Assembly: GCA_037974965.1 (NCBI GenBank)
Contig: JBBPFI010000002.1
Span: 744,001-808,000, forward strand
From: Dacryopinax spathularia
Lineage: Eukaryota > Basidiomycota > Dacrymycetes > Dacrymycetales > Dacrymycetaceae
DNA: 64,000 bases
Direction: 5' to 3'
In this document: in pieces, positions 1-8,534 of the stretch
How positions within the stretch are numbered: the first letter of the stretch is position 1
How the letters are laid out: every line of letters begins with the position of its first letter
Made by a program: the position numbers and the translations under genes
Notes under the pieces: generated by a model
Databases searched by the model: none
What the model was told of the DNA's origin: nothing
What the model saw: the letters and a program-made list of their open reading frames with translations, nothing else

Positions 1-1757
1 GGTGGTCGCACACTACTGAGATGATGGCAACGCGAACTCTTCGGCCTGTGAACAACACACCAGGTCAGTTGGTGTGATGTAGTTGTGCTGGACGTCAGGG
101 ACGCACCAGCTGGGTGTGTGGGGGTAGTGATCTCGATTCCATCTGTCCATAGATGGAGGAGATCGTCGATGAAGGGGCGGAGGAAGCGTTGGAGCTGTTC
201 GGCGTCCGGCTCCTTGGGACCAGGCAAGATCCCGACGATGCACAAGTTGTGCACTCGATACCTTCGTTCCGGGCTGAGGTTGGCGATGCATATCGAGAGA
301 GGACCCGTCGAATGAGTCTCTGCTACGCTGGACTGGTTTGGGTTGAACCAGTCCAGCGATACAATCGCTCCCAGGCGCAGTTCGGCGTGTCGGGCTGCAT
401 CCTCGCGCGAACGAGGAAAGAAAGGTGAGCCATCGGGTGCTTGTAAGTCCCTCCACACGCTGCCGTCTTGCAGGCGAGCGTAGACGTCTCTGGGGGACGG
501 CGAGTCCAGATAAGACTCGCAATCCTCCTCGAAGCCGGGCTGAGCCAAGAACTCTGGCAACTGCAGAGAGAGAAGGTCGTAGGGGGCCTGTCGGCAAGCC
601 CGAGGTATACCCGATTTGGGCGCCAGACAGTACAAGGGAGAGCTGCATCGACGGCACAAGCTCTGCCAAGCATTGTGAGGCCCAGCGGCGGCTTGGATCT
701 CGCCCATCTCCTCGAGGAAGTCGCCGTCCACTTCCGCGACCTCGAAGTGCTCGAAGGACCAACACTGCGGGCACATCGTCTTGACGTCAAAGCGATCAGT
801 GAGCTGCAATCGCTTGTACATCGTGTTGAGGGTGCGAGGCGGTGCCGAAGCGAGGCTGAATGTGTCTGCCGGTGGCAGGATGGCGAAGAACTCGAAGATC
901 GCGTATACAATAGTGGCCAGGAAGGCGCAGGCGACATGAGGGAGTTGGTATCGTGCGTGCATGTGGAGGATGAGCAGGCAGAGCGCTCGCACGCCGGCGT
1001 TTGAGTGCAGAGCCAAGTAAAGGTGGAGCGGCTCCTGCCCAGGTGGTCGGAGCTGTGCCGGAGTGCGTGCCATGGACGCAGGTATGCCCAGGTCTTCCAC
1101 AGGTATACCGTCATCGTCTTGAGGGTGTTCCATGTCGAGAGGAACGGAGGGCGAAGGCAGGGGAGCAGTATCCACTGAGGGTTGGAGGGTAGAGGCGTCC
1201 TGCTGCTGGTGAAACGCGGCAGCAGCAGGAGAGATAGGAGGGGGAGGAGAGGGGGGAGGGGGAGGAGGCGGAGGAGGGGGAGGGGGAGGAGTCGGAGGAT
1301 TAGGAGGAGGGGCAGATAGGGGAGGTGATGTAGTTGTGCTGGATGTTGCACCAGCATAGGCGGTTGGGAGTGCATATGTAGTTGTGCTGGTCGTCGCCCA
1401 CGAATCCAGTCGTCCATCCATGGTCGACTCCGCAGCTCCTTCGCCGTGGATGACCTCCTGAAGGAGGTCGTCCATCTCGACATCGGCTTGATATCGATCA
1501 CTCTGCTCGACGCCAACGCCATGCCCAGGCGCGCCCCAATCTTGATTCGGAGGTTCCAGGGCGGGACATTGTGCACGCAAAGTGGCCATTGCCGCTGCGC
1601 GTTCGTGGTTGCGAAAGGCTTGATGAGCCCACGTTCGACCTTGGGGACGTGCAGGAGTTTTGCAAAGTGGGCAGATACATTGCTTCTCCTTCTTGCTCGT
1701 CGAGATGGCCTTGGGTCTTCCTCCCTGCTTGATCACACCTTTACGTGAGAGGAGCAT
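1..1757 (-). CDS. Tnp2-type (CACTA/EnSpm-like) transposase, 3' part beyond window
   Basis: One open frame runs from the ATG at 1757 down to 107, is interrupted by an intron (46-106), and continues to the window edge, giving about 565 residues of the N-terminal part. It starts with a zinc-knuckle-like segment (CICPLC near residue 28, then a His pair), passes through an acidic and Pro-rich linker, then a conserved block with CPQC (about residue 330) and the Tnp2 hallmark GILPGPKEP (near residue 510), and after splicing RRVRVAIISVVCD. That order matches the family of Tnp2 transposases common in basidiomycetes (PF02992-like). Splicing of the 61-nt intron restores the conserved reading, which supports a real gene. 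No stop is seen, so the copy may be intact. Two copies of the island repeat lie in the linker, where they are read as Ser/Thr-rich stretches. Family membership is by motif recognition only. Confidence 0.82.
   Translation of the reverse strand, partial: MLLSRKGVIKQGGRPKAISTSKKEKQCICPLCKTPARPQGRTWAHQAFRNHERAAAMATLRAQCPALEPPNQDWGAPGHGVGVEQSDRYQADVEMDDLLQEVIHGEGAAESTMDGRLDSWATTSTTTYALPTAYAGATSSTTTSPPLSAPPPNPPTPPPPPPPPPPPPPSPPPPISPAAAAFHQQQDASTLQPSVDTAPLPSPSVPLDMEHPQDDDGIPVEDLGIPASMARTPAQLRPPGQEPLHLYLALHSNAGVRALCLLILHMHARYQLPHVACAFLATIVYAIFEFFAILPPADTFSLASAPPRTLNTMYKRLQLTDRFDVKTMCPQCWSFEHFEVAEVDGDFLEEMGEIQAAAGPHNAWQSLCRRCSSPLYCLAPKSGIPRACRQAPYDLLSLQLPEFLAQPGFEEDCESYLDSPSPRDVYARLQDGSVWRDLQAPDGSPFFPRSREDAARHAELRLGAIVSLDWFNPNQSSVAETHSTGPLSICIANLSPERRYRVHNLCIVGILPGPKEPDAEQLQRFLRPFIDDLLHLWTDGIEITTPTHPAGASLTSSTTTSHQLTWCVVHRPKSSRCHHLSSVRP
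46..106 (-). other. 61-nt intron built around the island repeat and a branch-point hairpin
   Basis: The donor is GTGCGT at 106 and the acceptor TTCACAG ends at 46. Removing it joins codon phase 1 (G|GC, Gly) and yields the conserved Tnp2 run RRVRVAIISVVCD. Inside lies a full copy of the repeat (74-96). Next to it is a perfect hairpin, arms 56-62 and 70-76, whose 7-nt loop (ACTGACC on the sense strand) carries the likely branch point CTGAC. Confidence 0.85.
74..96 (+). repeat. Island repeat, copy 1
   Basis: Full copy of GTGATGTAGTTGTGCTGGAC followed by GTC, inside the transposase intron. It is read in reverse complement by the transposase transcript. Confidence 0.9.
326..358. repeat. Perfect hairpin, 13-bp stem, 7-nt loop, in coding sequence
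   Basis: Arms 326-338 and 346-358 are exactly complementary around the loop TGGGTTG. It lies in the transposase exon, so its arms also encode protein. Confidence 0.9.
1325..1343 (+). repeat. Island repeat, copy 2 (in transposase exon)
   Basis: GTGATGTAGTTGTGCTGGA, then divergence. In the transposase frame the reverse strand is read as Ser-Ser-Thr-Thr-Thr-Ser. Confidence 0.85.
1375..1390 (+). repeat. Island repeat, partial copy 3 (in transposase exon)
   Basis: ATGTAGTTGTGCTGG, 32 bp from copy 2 and in the same orientation. A further degraded copy (GTGATGTAAGTGCTGGACGT, 1764-1783) lies just upstream of the transposase ATG. Confidence 0.75.
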
Positions 1758-2392
1758 GGTGCTGGTGATGTAAGTGCTGGACGTCGGGGCGGGTAAGTTG
1801 ATGAGGCGCACCTTGGCTAGTCAACCCTTTGCTCGTGCCCCACTCCTCCTATCCACCTCAGAGCCCCTTGCCACCACTCACACCAAGCCCCAAAGACTGT
1901 CCTGGACGCCGTTGAGTGAGTCGTGTGCTGTACACTCAGCCTTTGACTGAGGAGGTGAAGGGGTCGGCGATCTCGGGGAGAAGGACTTCGGCCAGGGTCC
2001 CGTTGTTATCAACAACGGGCCACACAATGACGAAATGTTCTGATGGCACGAGCTCGTCGACGGCGAAGCAGAGGAAAGAGGCAGGAGAACATGTCGGACG
2101 CGTCCTCTCGAACCCGTCTCTCGCTGGGATAAGGTTCAATGGACTAGACCATCTATCCTGGTCCAGCAAACATGGCCTTGCAGACGGTCCCGCGCAAATT
2201 TATACCAACGAATGAATTGTAAGTTAGCTAAGGCCCTAAAGGCCAAATACATGCGTTTGGAAAAATGAAAGAGAGTGAGGAATGGCCCACATGGGCAGTG
2301 CAGGAGATCAAAGAAGGGGAGGAAGGGATGGTAAAAGGTGGCTTGACTTCACAGTGGTGTTGGTATTCAAGGATATGGGCACACAAGAGCAA
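1758..2392. other. Intergenic sequence of island A
   Basis: No gene is supported. It contains a perfect hairpin (arms 1999-2007 and 2011-2019, loop ATC) and a short open minus-strand stretch (1936-2169) with no recognisable domain. It may hold the promoter of the minus-strand transposase. Confidence 0.5.
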
Positions 2393-3649
2393 TCAGGCGA
2401 AGCTGCTGATGAGGCGCGCGATAAGGTGTCCTCCGCCGCTCTTGTTGCCAGCAGAACGACGGGCAGCCTTACGACGCGTCCTCTTCTCCTCCTCCTCGGC
2501 CTTCTTTCTCTTCCTCTCCTCTTCCTCTGCCTTCCTCGCCCTCTCCAAGTCAGCACCTCGGCTGAAGACGTCAGCATACACCGCTGCGTCAATCAGGTCC
2601 ATCCACTCCTCTGTCAGCTCGAAGCGGGCAGGAGGAGGGCTAGGAGGGGGAGTCGGTGCCTTCTTCCTCTTGAATCGTGGTAAGTATACTGGCGGGAGCT
2701 CGTCGGGGTACGCAGGCGCGGGCGGTTCGGCCGTTGGGCCGGATGTGTCGCCAAGGGTATCGTAGGAGGGAGCAGGAGAGTCCGGAACGTTGGTCGCCTC
2801 TCCGAGGGCGGGCTCTGGCTGAGCGTCGGTGTCGAAGTGGTCGGTAGCATCGACATCGCGCTCACGGCGGCTAGCCAGAGCGAGGTGAGAGGCGGAGGTC
2901 TCATCCGAGCCATCCTCCCTTACAGCAGCCGCTGTGTGGGCGGAGGAGGTGGATGAGACCTCACTTGAGGTCTCTTGGGTCGAGGTGGACCCTCCAGACA
3001 CCACTACATCACTTGTGGTGATGTAGTTGTGCTGGACGTTGGAGCCTGCACGATCTGCAGGCTCCAACATGGCCACAGTGTTGGTGACCGGGCTGTCCCG
3101 CAGGCGGACAGCGGGGGTGCCATTCCGCAGGCGAATGGCGGTGCCAACCCGCAGGCGGTTGGCGGGGGTGCCGTCCCGCAGGCGGACGGCGGTGATGTAG
3201 TTGTGCTGGACGTCGGGTGCGGCGTAAGACTTGGCCCAACCAACCACGCCGCTCACTTGGTTGGGCCCTGCACTTCTCGCGCCGGAGGAGTTCGAGGCAA
3301 GTTCTAATTCATTGTCAGTATCATGTATGCATCCCTGAGTGTAGCAGGACGCACCAGCCCCCAACTCCTCCTTATTTGTAATGTGCTTCTGCACACCTCC
3401 CTCGACACTCTCCCCCATGTTGACTGAGATAGGGATGGTCCTGTTAAATTTTGTTAGTCCAGACCCAGTCGAATCTTGAATAAACACTTACAAGTTGTCG
3501 TCCAATATGGAGGTCTTCAGTTTGGCTTCTTGCTTGAGGTTGAATACGTAGAAATGTTGGTGATGATGGTCGTTATAGTCAGAGGTCGAGGAGGAGGGAC
3601 TTAGAGGCGATGAGGAAGCATGATGCCAGCCCCTGAACACGTGCAGCAT
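2393..3649 (-). CDS. Unknown Lys/Glu-rich protein of island A (start uncertain)
   Basis: I do not recognise this gene. An intron with good signals (GTAAGT at 3491 to TTTAACAG at 3441) joins an upstream exon, with a possible ATG at 3649, to a long open frame ending at 2393. The product has a low-complexity N-terminal half, a Ser/Thr/Asp-rich middle, two short Pro-Tyr motifs (PSYDTL, LPPVYLP), a Pro run, then TEEWMDLIDAA and a very basic/acidic helical tail rich in KAEEEE and RRK, ending LIARLISSFA. The segment 3012-3256 contains two island repeats and four hairpins; it could be a retained or unusual intron (a GTGAGC lies at 3256), but I could not find an acceptor that keeps frame, so I show it unspliced. 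It is divergent from the next gene, with about 490 bp between them. Confidence 0.5.
3018..3040 (+). repeat. Island repeat, copy 4, with flanking inverted copies
   Basis: GTGATGTAGTTGTGCTGGAC is preceded by an inverted fragment ACTACATCAC (3003-3012), making a 10-bp stem with a 5-nt loop. It is followed immediately by a 12-bp stem (3039-3050 and 3056-3067, loop CGATC). Confidence 0.88.
3092..3190. repeat. Array of four hairpins: constant CGCAGGC loop, covarying 7-bp stems
   Basis: Units lie at 3092-3112, 3119-3139, 3143-3163 and 3170-3190. Each is a 7-nt arm, the invariant loop CGCAGGC, and the exact complement of that arm. The left arms are GCTGTCC, GCCATTC, GCCAACC and GCCGTCC, each matched base for base by its right arm. 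Unit starts are 27, 24 and 27 nt apart, so a reading frame is preserved; read on the minus strand every loop contributes Arg-Leu-Arg. An island repeat follows directly at 3192. Confidence 0.92.
3192..3214 (+). repeat. Island repeat, copy 5
   Basis: Exact GTGATGTAGTTGTGCTGGAC plus GTC, abutting the four-hairpin array on one side. An 11-bp inverted repeat (3233-3243 and 3257-3267) lies on the other side, with a GTGAGC splice-donor-like sequence in its loop on the minus strand. Confidence 0.9.
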
Positions 3650-3766
3650 CTGATGCCGTCCTCGGATGCTGCCCCAAAGCGGCAACGCCGATCTCCCCGC
3701 AGATCGGGCCGATAAGGGTCGTCGTCGAGCTCATCGTCTTTGATGTCCTCCTCGACGACCAGCTCA

Positions 3767-3802
3767 GAGTACGATCTATTGTGTGAGCAATAGATCGTAC
3801 TC
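3767..3802. repeat. Perfect hairpin, 15-bp stem, 6-nt loop
   Basis: Arms 3767-3781 and 3788-3802 are exactly complementary around TGTGAG. It lies just upstream of the possible start of the 2393-3649 gene. Confidence 0.9.
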
Positions 3803-3921
3803 ACCCTAACCCCTCTCGACTTTACCACCAACCCCAGTCCGACCTCCACAACCGACCCCACTCGCCACCATCGCCTCCCCCTAGCCTCGTGTCGCTGTGC
3901 TGGCGGCCGAGCCTCGTGTCC

Positions 3922-3944
3922 GTCCAGCACAACTACATCACACA
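3922..3944 (-). repeat. Island repeat, copy 6, with three hairpins beside it
   Basis: Reverse-complement copy in the intergenic space between the two divergent island genes. It is followed by a hairpin of 8 bp at about 3937-3963, one of 13 bp (3978-3990 and 4003-4015) and one of 10 bp (4047-4056 and 4061-4070, loop CCAA). Confidence 0.88.
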
Positions 3945-4136
3945 CGCCAAAGCGGTGTGATGTAGAATCCCGTCGCCACTTTGCATTGTCAGGTCGATTC
4001 CCGACAATGCAAAGTCACCCATCCCCTCGCTCGAATAGGGGTAGAACGCTCCGGAACCAATTCCGGAGCGCTCTCCCCTTTTATCCTCCCCCCTTCGACA
4101 CCTCTCGCCTCCCCTCCTCAACCACGAACCACCAAC

Positions 4137-5401
4137 ATGGCCGAAGTCGAAACGGCCTCCACCATCTCTCTCGCTCAGCCCTCCCCTCCTCTCTCCCCCT
4201 CCAACTCGGCCATCTGGTCCGAGTTGGAGGAAGAACTCGAAGCGGTCAAGACGACCCGCGACGCCTGGGTCGATCTCATCCCCGCTCGCAAGGAGAGCGG
4301 GGATGACTCAAAGCCTTCCCCCTCGCACGAAGGGGGAAGCAAGAAGAAGAAGAAGAAGGGCAAGAAGCCCGAGAAGATCGAATTGGAGGTCGTCGGGGAG
4401 GGGAACAAGCTCGCCCCTGAGCAGGCGCTCGCCCTGCTGAAGAGGTTTGAGCAGCTGCGAGAGGCGAAGCAGAAGGAGAAGAAGGGGGGGAAGCTGACGG
4501 AGAAGGAGGAGGAGGAGCTGATGCTCCAGGCTGCGGGGGTGAAGGTGAGTAGGCGTCCCCACAGCGCATACACCTGTCGAAAGGCAGGTGTGATGTAGTT
4601 GTGCTGGACGTCGACGTCCAGCGACAACTACATTCACTGACGCTGGGCCCAGAGTCTTCCTGGGGAGCAGGCGCGTGCTCTCCCTGCTCCCCAGGACATC
4701 GAGCAGGCCGTGCAAGAGGCCGAAGGCAACGAGGAGGAGGGGGGGGACGAACACCAGTGGGCCGATGACCCCGTTCGTCCCTCCCTGGACTGGAGGCGCG
4801 ACCTCCAGCTCAAGCACCTCGAGCTGCGTCGCCAGCCCAACGTCAACCTTGCCCTGGCCACCGAGGAAGAAGTCGAGGCGGAGAACGCCCGCGTCAAGGA
4901 ACTCGGGAAGGTGTACGGGTACACCCAGCAGGTCGAGGAGTACGCCCAACGAGACTTCGAGGTGCGGGCCGGGCTGGGAATCATTCGTCGTCGGGGGCTG
5001 GATAAGTCGTGGGAGGAGGGGAAAAAGGAGGGGAAGAAGATGGCGGCGGAGCGCCGCAAGCAGCGTGTCGAGGACACGCCCCGCCTCGCCCGCATCAAGC
5101 AGCGCGGGCTTTATCGCCTCGAGGACTTCAAGAGGCGCAACAAGTATCGCCTCCAGCAGGCCTGGAAGAAGTCGTGGGGCGAGGTCCAGCGCTTCTTTAA
5201 GCGTTTCGGAGGCCTCATCATGAAGATCCTCCTCGCCCTGGGTAAGTCCTTTTTTTAATTGACATGATTTATTACTAACTACTCTACCTAGCTTACCTGG
5301 CCGTGAAGAAAGAAGGCTTCGACGTCCCGGGCGGAGGAGCAGTTCTCGGGCAGATGAACTCGCTCGCCGAGGTCGTCCACGAGGAGGACAGTATCCTCTA
5401 G
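4137..5401 (+). CDS. Unknown charged protein of island A, 368 aa
   Basis: I do not recognise this gene. Three exons (4137-4544, 4653-5241, 5292-5401) join in frame. The product has an N-terminal Ser/Pro segment, a SELEEELEAV heptad-like stretch, a poly-Lys run (GSKKKKKKGKK), a Lys/Glu coiled-coil-like middle and a very basic C-terminal third (RRKQR, RRNKYRLQQAWKKSW) ending in a short hydrophobic patch and an acidic tail. It could be a nucleic-acid-binding accessory protein of the neighbouring transposon, but that is inference from charge and position only. The coding exons hold several long perfect inverted repeats: 4199-4209/4219-4229, 4276-4287/4295-4306 (12 bp, 7-nt loop), 4315-4323/4331-4339 (7-nt loop), 4420-4425/4433-4438 (7-nt loop) and 4658-4671/4683-4696 (14 bp). 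Confidence 0.7.
4545..4652 (+). other. 108-nt intron made largely of the island repeat as a palindrome
   Basis: The donor GTGAGT follows codon 136 and the acceptor GGGCCCAG precedes AGT CTT, joining in phase 0; the unspliced reading hits stops. Inside are a 7-bp hairpin (ACACCTG/CAGGTGT), then the island repeat forward (4590-4612) and inverted (4613-4635, with one extra base) in direct head-to-head contact, then CTGAC as a likely branch point. Confidence 0.85.
4590..4636. repeat. Island repeat, palindromic pair (copies 7 and 8)
   Basis: The forward and reverse copies meet at GACGTC|GACGTC. The inverted copy has a single inserted G. It lies wholly inside the intron at 4545-4652. Confidence 0.92.
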
Positions 5402-5450
5402 CTAAGTCGCGTAAAGTCTCCCCTGTTGTCTAGTCTCGTGAATGAATGAA

Positions 5451-5472
5451 GTGTTGGCCAAATGGCCAACAC
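5451..5472. terminator. Hairpin just after the 4137-5401 gene
   Basis: A 9-bp perfect stem (5451-5459, 5464-5472) around AAAT, 50 nt after the stop. It could affect 3'-end formation, but hairpins are so common in this island that a terminator role is only a guess. Confidence 0.25.
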
Positions 5473-5494
5473 AGTTTCCTGTTTCATTAATGTA

Positions 5495-5530
5495 GTAGTT
5501 GTGCTGGACGTCGACGTCCAGCACAACTAC
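5495..5530. repeat. Island repeat, perfect 36-bp palindrome (copies 9 and 10)
   Basis: The 18-nt half GTAGTTGTGCTGGACGTC is followed at once by its exact complement, with no spacer. A 6-bp hairpin (CACAAC/GTTGTG) follows. This is the last copy I can see going right. Confidence 0.95.
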
Positions 5531-6280
5531 ATCACAACAATGGTTGTGATGTATGCTTTACAATGGGCGAAGATAGTGCTCCCTATGACCACTATCCTGC
5601 AACACAGGATAGTCCGCCAGTCCTAAGATGTGGGGGACAACAAAATCTATTACTAACTAAAGTAGGATACAGCTGCTACCCTACAAGCTATTCTACTCTT
5701 CAAAGAAACACTTATCCTCGTCGCGAGGATACATCACGTGTCCCATTGTCAGGGATGTGTCAGCACACATCCCACATAGGGACCTATCCTCGGCCAGGAA
5801 ACCCGGACCCAAAATGCGGTGAGTCGCCATTTTGCACTATACAGACCACATCCGCCGACTATTGTTTGTTGTCAGAATCTCGGATGTTTACACAGGAATG
5901 ATGGTGTGGCACACTGCCGGCTTTCGGCGCCGGAGTGAGCACATTTAGTTCCCCGCATCCCCTTCTGCTCATCGACGTTCTCACGTGTCCCCTACAACCG
6001 ACCACCGCTGAATTGCGATCTTGCTTCCTCCTCGCTTCTTTCCCCACCTCCGCATTTGCTCTACCCGGCTTCGCCAATACCCCATGGAGCGTTATCCGCA
6101 TTTGGACTACTTTCGCCTGGAATTGGTCACACCTTCATCACCGGCGTGAGAGCTGCGGGTGGACTAGCTGGTCACATGTGGGCGGGTTGAGGAACGCGGG
6201 GAGATGTAGAAAGCCATAATAAGAGATGAGGAGTAGCTGACTGGAAAACATGCAAGCAACGGCGCTGGACCAAGGACACC
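5531..6280. other. Hairpin-rich right edge of island A and promoter region of the first carboxylesterase
   Basis: No gene is supported. Perfect hairpins continue: 5591-5599/5605-5613, 5713-5720/5724-5731, 5752-5760/5765-5773 and 5810-5816/5828-5834 (loop contains GTGAGT). They stop near 5,950. The last ~250 bp should hold the esterase promoter, but no clear TATA box is seen. Confidence 0.6.
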
Positions 6281-8534
6281 ATGCTCTCGCACTTGCTGCT
6301 CGTCAGCCTGCTTGCCCTAGGCGCCCTTGCCGCACCGTCACCTCAATCTCTCGGCAGCGACCTCAACCTCATCTTCCAGACGAACCTCAACTGTATGCAC
6401 ATTTCCATATCTTCCGTCCACATTCTGACTGTTAGGCATCTGCAATAGGGACAGAGGCACCGTCGCATCAGGGCGCAATCCTCATTGACTCTCGCAACTA
6501 CTCAGCCGCCGCATCGACCTGCTCCCAGCTGTCCGAGGGCCTGCTCACACCCAACAACAGCTACTTCGTGTCCGACTTCGCCAACGCCCTCGCCTACCTC
6601 GAGTACGCCAATCTCAGCGGTTTCAATGAGCGGTTCTGGATCTCGCAGGCAGGTAACGAGTGCAGGACCGTCGGTGTTGCCGGGAGCGTGTTCCCTGCAC
6701 CTTGCAATGCGACGTATAGGGCTTTCTGCTCTCAGAGCGCGCCTTACGATGTTCCGGGTGCGACGCAGAACGTGACGAACAATCTGGAGGTGTCAGTGCA
6801 GGCGAATGGGCTGAATATTACCGGGTGCGCCTAAGTTTCATCAAACTCCGAAGCATATATGCTGATATCCGACTTTCTAGATTCCGCAATCAGGCGTCGT
6901 TCCGCTTCTATGGCATTCCTTACGCCAACAAGCCCGAACGATGGACGTATTCTACGCTGTATAACGGCACGGGCACGATCAACGCGACCGCTTTCGGCGC
7001 CGCCTGCCTACAAGTAGGACGCGGCTCAGAAGACTGCCTCTTCCTCAATATCTGGACACCATACCTTCCCTCGTCAGCGAATCCACCCACAAACAAGCTC
7101 AAGCCCGTGCACTTCTGGATACATGGAGGCGCATATAAGGACGGTGCAGGGTCGGACTACGATGGTGGACCGCAGGTGGCACGGGGGGACGTCGTGGTCG
7201 TTTCAATCAACTACCGACTTAACACGCTCGGTTTCCTCGCTCTAAATGACGGTGTCACGAATGGGAATTATGGTCTCGCCGACCAGATCGTCGCGCTCGA
7301 ATGGGTCCAGAAGTACATTACTGCTTTCGGAGGAGATCCGAATCGGATCACCATTGCCGGCCAATCAGCTGGTGCTGGATCTGTCCGTGCACTTATGGCT
7401 AGTCCTCGAGCGATCGGCAAATTCCAGGGAGCAATCCCGCAAAGCAATCTAGACGGTATTCTGTACGCTGCGACATACTCGAACTACTACACCATCGATC
7501 AGGAGATGGCTGTGGTCGGCCAATACGTGCTCAATGCCACCGGATGTGGAGCGAACGGCACGAATAGCATCACAACTCTTGCGTGTCTACGGGCTTACAA
7601 CGGCACCGCTCTGGCGAACATGTCCAACGTCGCTAGATTCGTTGTGGTCGATGGGACGTACATCGTCACTCCGCAATTGGAAGTAAACGGCAGTGGTCCA
7701 GTAGCCAACGTCCACCTAATGATGGGCTGGGTCTCGGACGACGGCAACTCTTTCATCTCCTACACCAACTCGACGAACTTGACCACCGCGCTCACGACCC
7801 AAATCACCATGAACAACGCGAGCAGCCTGGCGATCGAGCAGTCTGGATTGTGGCCGCAGCCGAATAGCGGGAACACGTCGCTCGACGTCTTTAACGTTAC
7901 GGCTCGGATCGCAACGGATATCGAGTTCCGCTGCCTGGACCAAGCGACAGCAGTTTCGCTTGCTAAACATAACCTGACGAAGAGCGTTTGGGTGTATCAG
8001 GTAAGCTCAATCAGTGGATCACTCGACGGTACTAACATCCTTGGTGATGCCTAGTTCAATCGAGGATACGCCGGCTACGACCCAAACAACGTCTGCAACG
8101 CGCCAGTCGATAGTGAGCATCCCTTCGGAAATCCGGATCTTCCGCATTTCAAGTGAGTTCGATTCTCTGCTCATTGTTGGCGGAGACTGATGGATTATAG
8201 CTGTCATTCGGGCGAGCTGCAGTACACGTTCGGTACGATCGGCTTGCCTGGCACGCCTTTCCGGGACGGGAACGACCTGTACTTCCAGCAACAAATTGTC
8301 GACCAGTGGACTAGCTTCTTCCGGACGTACAATCCCAATCCCGACCCCACATATCTGGCGGTGCGCGGCTATGCGGACACCGCCCTCGAGGCTGTAGAGG
8401 ATGGACCGTGGTTGCCGCTCACGAACGCAACCGGTCCGTCCGTGAGGCTGCTAGGAGTACCCAGCACGCAGAGCGCGTTGCTGGAGCCTTCACAATGCGC
8501 ATATTTTAACTTCACCGCAAACTATTATGGGTGA
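6281..8534 (+). CDS. Secreted type-B carboxylesterase, paralogue 1 (679 aa)
   Basis: Exons 6281-6392, 6449-6824, 6881-8000, 8055-8152 and 8201-8534 join without stops. The chosen ATG opens a signal peptide (MLSHLLLVSLLALGALA). Residues ~25-165 form a Cys-containing N-terminal region (HQGAILIDSR, RFWISQ, CSQSA) not found in classical esterases. Residues ~170-679 are the alpha/beta-hydrolase: SEDCLFLNIW, oxyanion loop HGGAY, nucleophile elbow GQSAGAG (Ser near 323), acid-loop SDDGNSF and His in the NCHSGEL segment. The acid position is Asp where most family members have Glu (DEG). The enzyme should hydrolyse esters outside the cell; the substrate is unknown. Three paralogues occur in this window with shared intron sites. 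Confidence 0.93.

Noticed and set aside
323-1576. 417-codon open frame on the minus strand overlapping the transposase
   Set aside because: It is a shadow: the adjacent frame carries the Tnp2 motifs and is open over the whole length; this one is Leu/Pro/Arg low-complexity with no motif.
4175-5098. Long minus-strand open frames opposite the 4137-5401 gene
   Set aside because: Mirror images of a Lys/Glu-rich, high-GC coding sequence; no splice logic and no motif.
5242-5291. Ordinary 50-nt intron of the 4137-5401 gene considered as another repeat-borne intron
   Set aside because: It has normal splice signals and lacks the island repeat and hairpins, so it serves as a contrast rather than an example.
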